Assembly (NCBI RefSeq): GCF_943913695.1
Contig: NZ_CALTZE010000001.1
Span: forward strand, 44,676 to 108,675
Direction of reading: 5' to 3'
DNA length: 64,000 nucleotides
Source of the DNA: an uncultured Marmoricola sp.
Lineage (GTDB): Bacteria; Actinomycetota; Actinomycetes; Propionibacteriales; Nocardioidaceae
Below, piece by piece: positions 62,456-64,000 of the stretch. Position numbers and translations under genes: made by a program. Within the stretch, counting starts at the first letter, position 1. Each line of letters starts with the position of its first letter. The notes below the pieces were generated by a model that saw nothing but the letters and a program-made list of their open reading frames with translations, was not told the DNA's origin and searched no databases.

Positions 62456-64000
62456 CAGGGGGTGCCTTCCTGGTCGGGGATCTCGATCACGAAGCGGGCG
62501 CCGCCCTCCGGCCCCTCCTCGACCCGGACCGTGCCCTCGTGGGCGTCGGCGATCGCGCGGACGATGGAGAGCCCGAGGCCGAAGCCCTCGTCGCCCTCGG
62601 GCACCTCGGCCCTGCCGAAGCGCTCGAAGATGCGCTCTCGCGCCTCCGGGGCGACGCCGTGGCCGGTGTCGGTGACGCTGAGCCGGAGCCGTCCGGCGGT
62701 CGTCCCGCCCTGGGCTCCGGGGTGCATGCTAGCGGCGAGGGTGATGCGGTCGCCGGGCCCGGTGTGCTTGACCGCGTTGTCGCACAGCTGCAGCAGGGCC
62801 TGGGTGATGCGCTGCTCGTCGAGCTGGCAGGTGACGTGCTCCGGCGGCAGCTCGCCGAGGCGCCAGTCGCGCTCGCTGGCCAGGGCCCCCGCCTTGCGGT
62901 GCACCTGCTCCAGCAGGCCCGCGACGCCCGTCGGGCCGGGGCGCACGAAGTCGGGCCGGTCGGACTTGGCGAGCAGGATGAGCTCGTCGACCAGCCGCGA
63001 CATCCGGTCGATCTCGTCGAGCAGCAGGTCGCTGGTCTCCTGCACGTCGTGGGGGTCCTGGGGGTCGACGAGCTCGAGGTGACCTCGCAGCACCGTGAGC
63101 GGCGTACGCAGCTCGTGGCCGGCGTCGTCGAGGAACTGCCGCTGCGAGGCGAAGCCCTGCTGGAGGCGGTCGAGCATGGCGTTGTAGGTGCGGGTGAGAC
63201 GGCCGATGTCGTCGTTGCCCTCGACCGGCAGCCGCCGGGAGAGGTCGGTGGCGTTGATCTCCTCGGCGCTGTCGTGCAGCGCACGCAGCGGCCGCAGCAG
63301 CCGACCCGCCTGGAGCCACGCGGCGCCGACGATGAGCAGGAGCAGCACCAGCGAGACCGCGGCGTACGTCGTCATGGTGCGGGTGAGCTCGTCGCGCTCG
63401 GCGTCGAGGTAGCTGACCATGACCAGTGCCCCCGGCTCGCTCCCGGAGCGGGTCTGCACGGGCTGCACCGTGATCAGGTGCTCTCCGACGCCCTCCACGT
63501 CGCGCATCCGGTTGCCGCCGTCGGGCAGCAGGGAGCGCACGGCCACCCGGAACCCGGGGTCACTGACCGTCTCCTCGCCCAGCACGTGGTTGGAGCGCGA
63601 CCGGGGCCGGTCGCCCCACCAGCTGACGAAGAGCTCGTCGTCGTCCGGCACGTTGCGGACCAGGAAGGTCTCCAGCAGGCGCTGGGTGGTGCTGAAGGGG
63701 CGCCCGGTCTCGGGATCGATCCCCTGGTCCTGGAGCCGGGCGAGCTCGGCGATCTCCTGGGCGACCGTGTCGGTGACGATCGACTGCACCCGCCGTGACT
63801 CCAGCGTCCACACGAGCAGCCCGCTCGCCGCGAGCGCCCACGCCGCCAGCACGGCGACGGAGGTCGTGATCCGGGTCCGGACGGAGACGTGGGAGAGCCG
63901 CTCGCGCCACCGGCGCCGGCCGCTCGGGGAGTCACCGGGGACGGGATCGGGTGTCGGGTCAGTCGTCGTCCCCGTCGTCCCGGTCGTCGTCGTCCCCGTC
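62455..64000 (-). CDS. Sensor histidine kinase, N-terminus at the window edge
   Basis: The kinase partner of the OmpR regulator. It has two membrane helices around an outside domain, a HAMP region (GRLLRPLRALHDSAEEI), HisKA with DDAGHELRTPLTVLRGH, and an HATPase with DNAVKH, DTGHGV and GFGLGLSIVRAIA. An internal GTG at 63852 would cut the first helix; high-GC3 coding continues to the edge in this frame, with VRTRITTS before the helix. The true start is probably just outside, where a codon ends in the G at 64000. Confidence 0.85.
   Translation of the reverse strand, partial: TGTTTTGTTGTTTDPTPDPVPGDSPSGRRRWRERLSHVSVRTRITTSVAVLAAWALAASGLLVWTLESRRVQSIVTDTVAQEIAELARLQDQGIDPETGRPFSTTQRLLETFLVRNVPDDDELFVSWWGDRPRSRSNHVLGEETVSDPGFRVAVRSLLPDGGNRMRDVEGVGEHLITVQPVQTRSGSEPGALVMVSYLDAERDELTRTMTTYAAVSLVLLLLIVGAAWLQAGRLLRPLRALHDSAEEINATDLSRRLPVEGNDDIGRLTRTYNAMLDRLQQGFASQRQFLDDAGHELRTPLTVLRGHLELVDPQDPHDVQETSDLLLDEIDRMSRLVDELILLAKSDRPDFVRPGPTGVAGLLEQVHRKAGALASERDWRLGELPPEHVTCQLDEQRITQALLQLCDNAVKHTGPGDRITLAASMHPGAQGGTTAGRLRLSVTDTGHGVAPEARERIFERFGRAEVPEGDEGFGLGLSIVRAIADAHEGTVRVEEGPEGGARFVIEIPDQEGTP
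63959..64000 (-). CDS. Acidic C-terminal tail of an upstream gene (partial)
   Basis: In another frame the edge reads D-G-D-D-D-D-R-D-D-G-D-D-D and stop at TGA 63961-63959. If real, it is the end of a gene whose body lies outside, overlapping the kinase start. Low complexity makes chance possible. Confidence 0.3.
   Translation of the reverse strand, partial: DGDDDDRDDGDDD

Overview
The window is about 64 kb of very GC-rich chromosome. Codon third positions are almost all G or C, GTG starts are common, and neighbouring genes often overlap by 4 bases. Gene content and order point to an actinobacterium, most likely Nocardioides or a close relative in the Propionibacteriales. The marker runs are efp-nusB, the pyrimidine genes followed by mihF-gmk-rpoZ-coaBC-metK-priA, and an aceE / DUF3052 / AhpE-type peroxiredoxin neighbourhood as in mycobacteria. 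No gene-free stretch exceeds about 265 bases. No integrase, transposase, prophage or CRISPR array was seen.

Layout. 1-3.1 kb: the end of a VOC protein, an ion channel, two Mce-associated-type membrane proteins and a ferredoxin-NADP reductase. 3.1-6.8 kb: a compact cluster of glycosyltransferase, methyltransferase, terpenoid-cyclase-like protein and second methyltransferase, with no assigned product. 6.8-7.65 kb: two blocks of palindromic and tandem repeats on either side of a small GIY-YIG nuclease gene. 7.6-9.1 kb: a secreted beta-amylase. 9.2-10.2 kb: efp and nusB. 10.2-18.05 kb: accessory metabolism (GNAT, flavin disulfide-reductase homologue, sulfotransferase, class IV aminotransferase, VOC), an SOS-type HNH/DUF222 gene and an MFS exporter. 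18.1-32.6 kb: the pyrimidine pathway, split into pyrR-pyrB-pyrC and carA-carB-pyrD-pyrF by about 5 kb of transporter genes; each half has its own PyrR-type mRNA leader. 32.6-39.2 kb: lipoprotein, mihF, gmk, rpoZ, coaBC, metK, priA and tRNA-Met. 39.3-41.1 kb: a membrane-anchored thioredoxin-fold protein and a YdcF protein. 41.2-45.6 kb: paaABCDE for phenylacetyl-CoA epoxidation with a TetR gene and operator. 45.6-53.5 kb: a second TetR gene, an MpaB-type oxygenase, a HAD phosphatase, a MASE1 histidine kinase with a PP2C phosphatase, a DUF3145 protein, an acyl carrier protein and an alpha/beta hydrolase. 53.6-58.4 kb: aceE plus a flotillin/NfeD pair. 58.7-61.6 kb: DUF3052, an acyl-CoA synthetase, a peroxiredoxin and tRNA-Val. 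61.6-64 kb: a small membrane protein and an OmpR-type two-component system running off the right edge.

How the genes work together. PyrR should control both pyrimidine transcripts, because both leaders carry the same predicted hairpin that hides the ribosome-binding site. The paa operon makes the epoxidase that starts aerobic phenylacetate breakdown, and a 26-bp palindrome at its promoter fits the TetR gene encoded next to it. The run from mihF to priA is a housekeeping block. Several genes have a TAnnnT -10 box only 7-8 bases before the start codon, which suggests leaderless mRNAs; this helped choose starts.

The points most worth a second look are the repeat-flanked GIY-YIG gene whose repeats supply stop codons for two genes, the duplicated PyrR leader around the interrupted pyr operon, the apparent frameshift and LexA-type box at the HNH gene, the leaderless 17-codon ORF coupled to a histidine kinase, and the unassigned glycosyltransferase/cyclase-like cluster.
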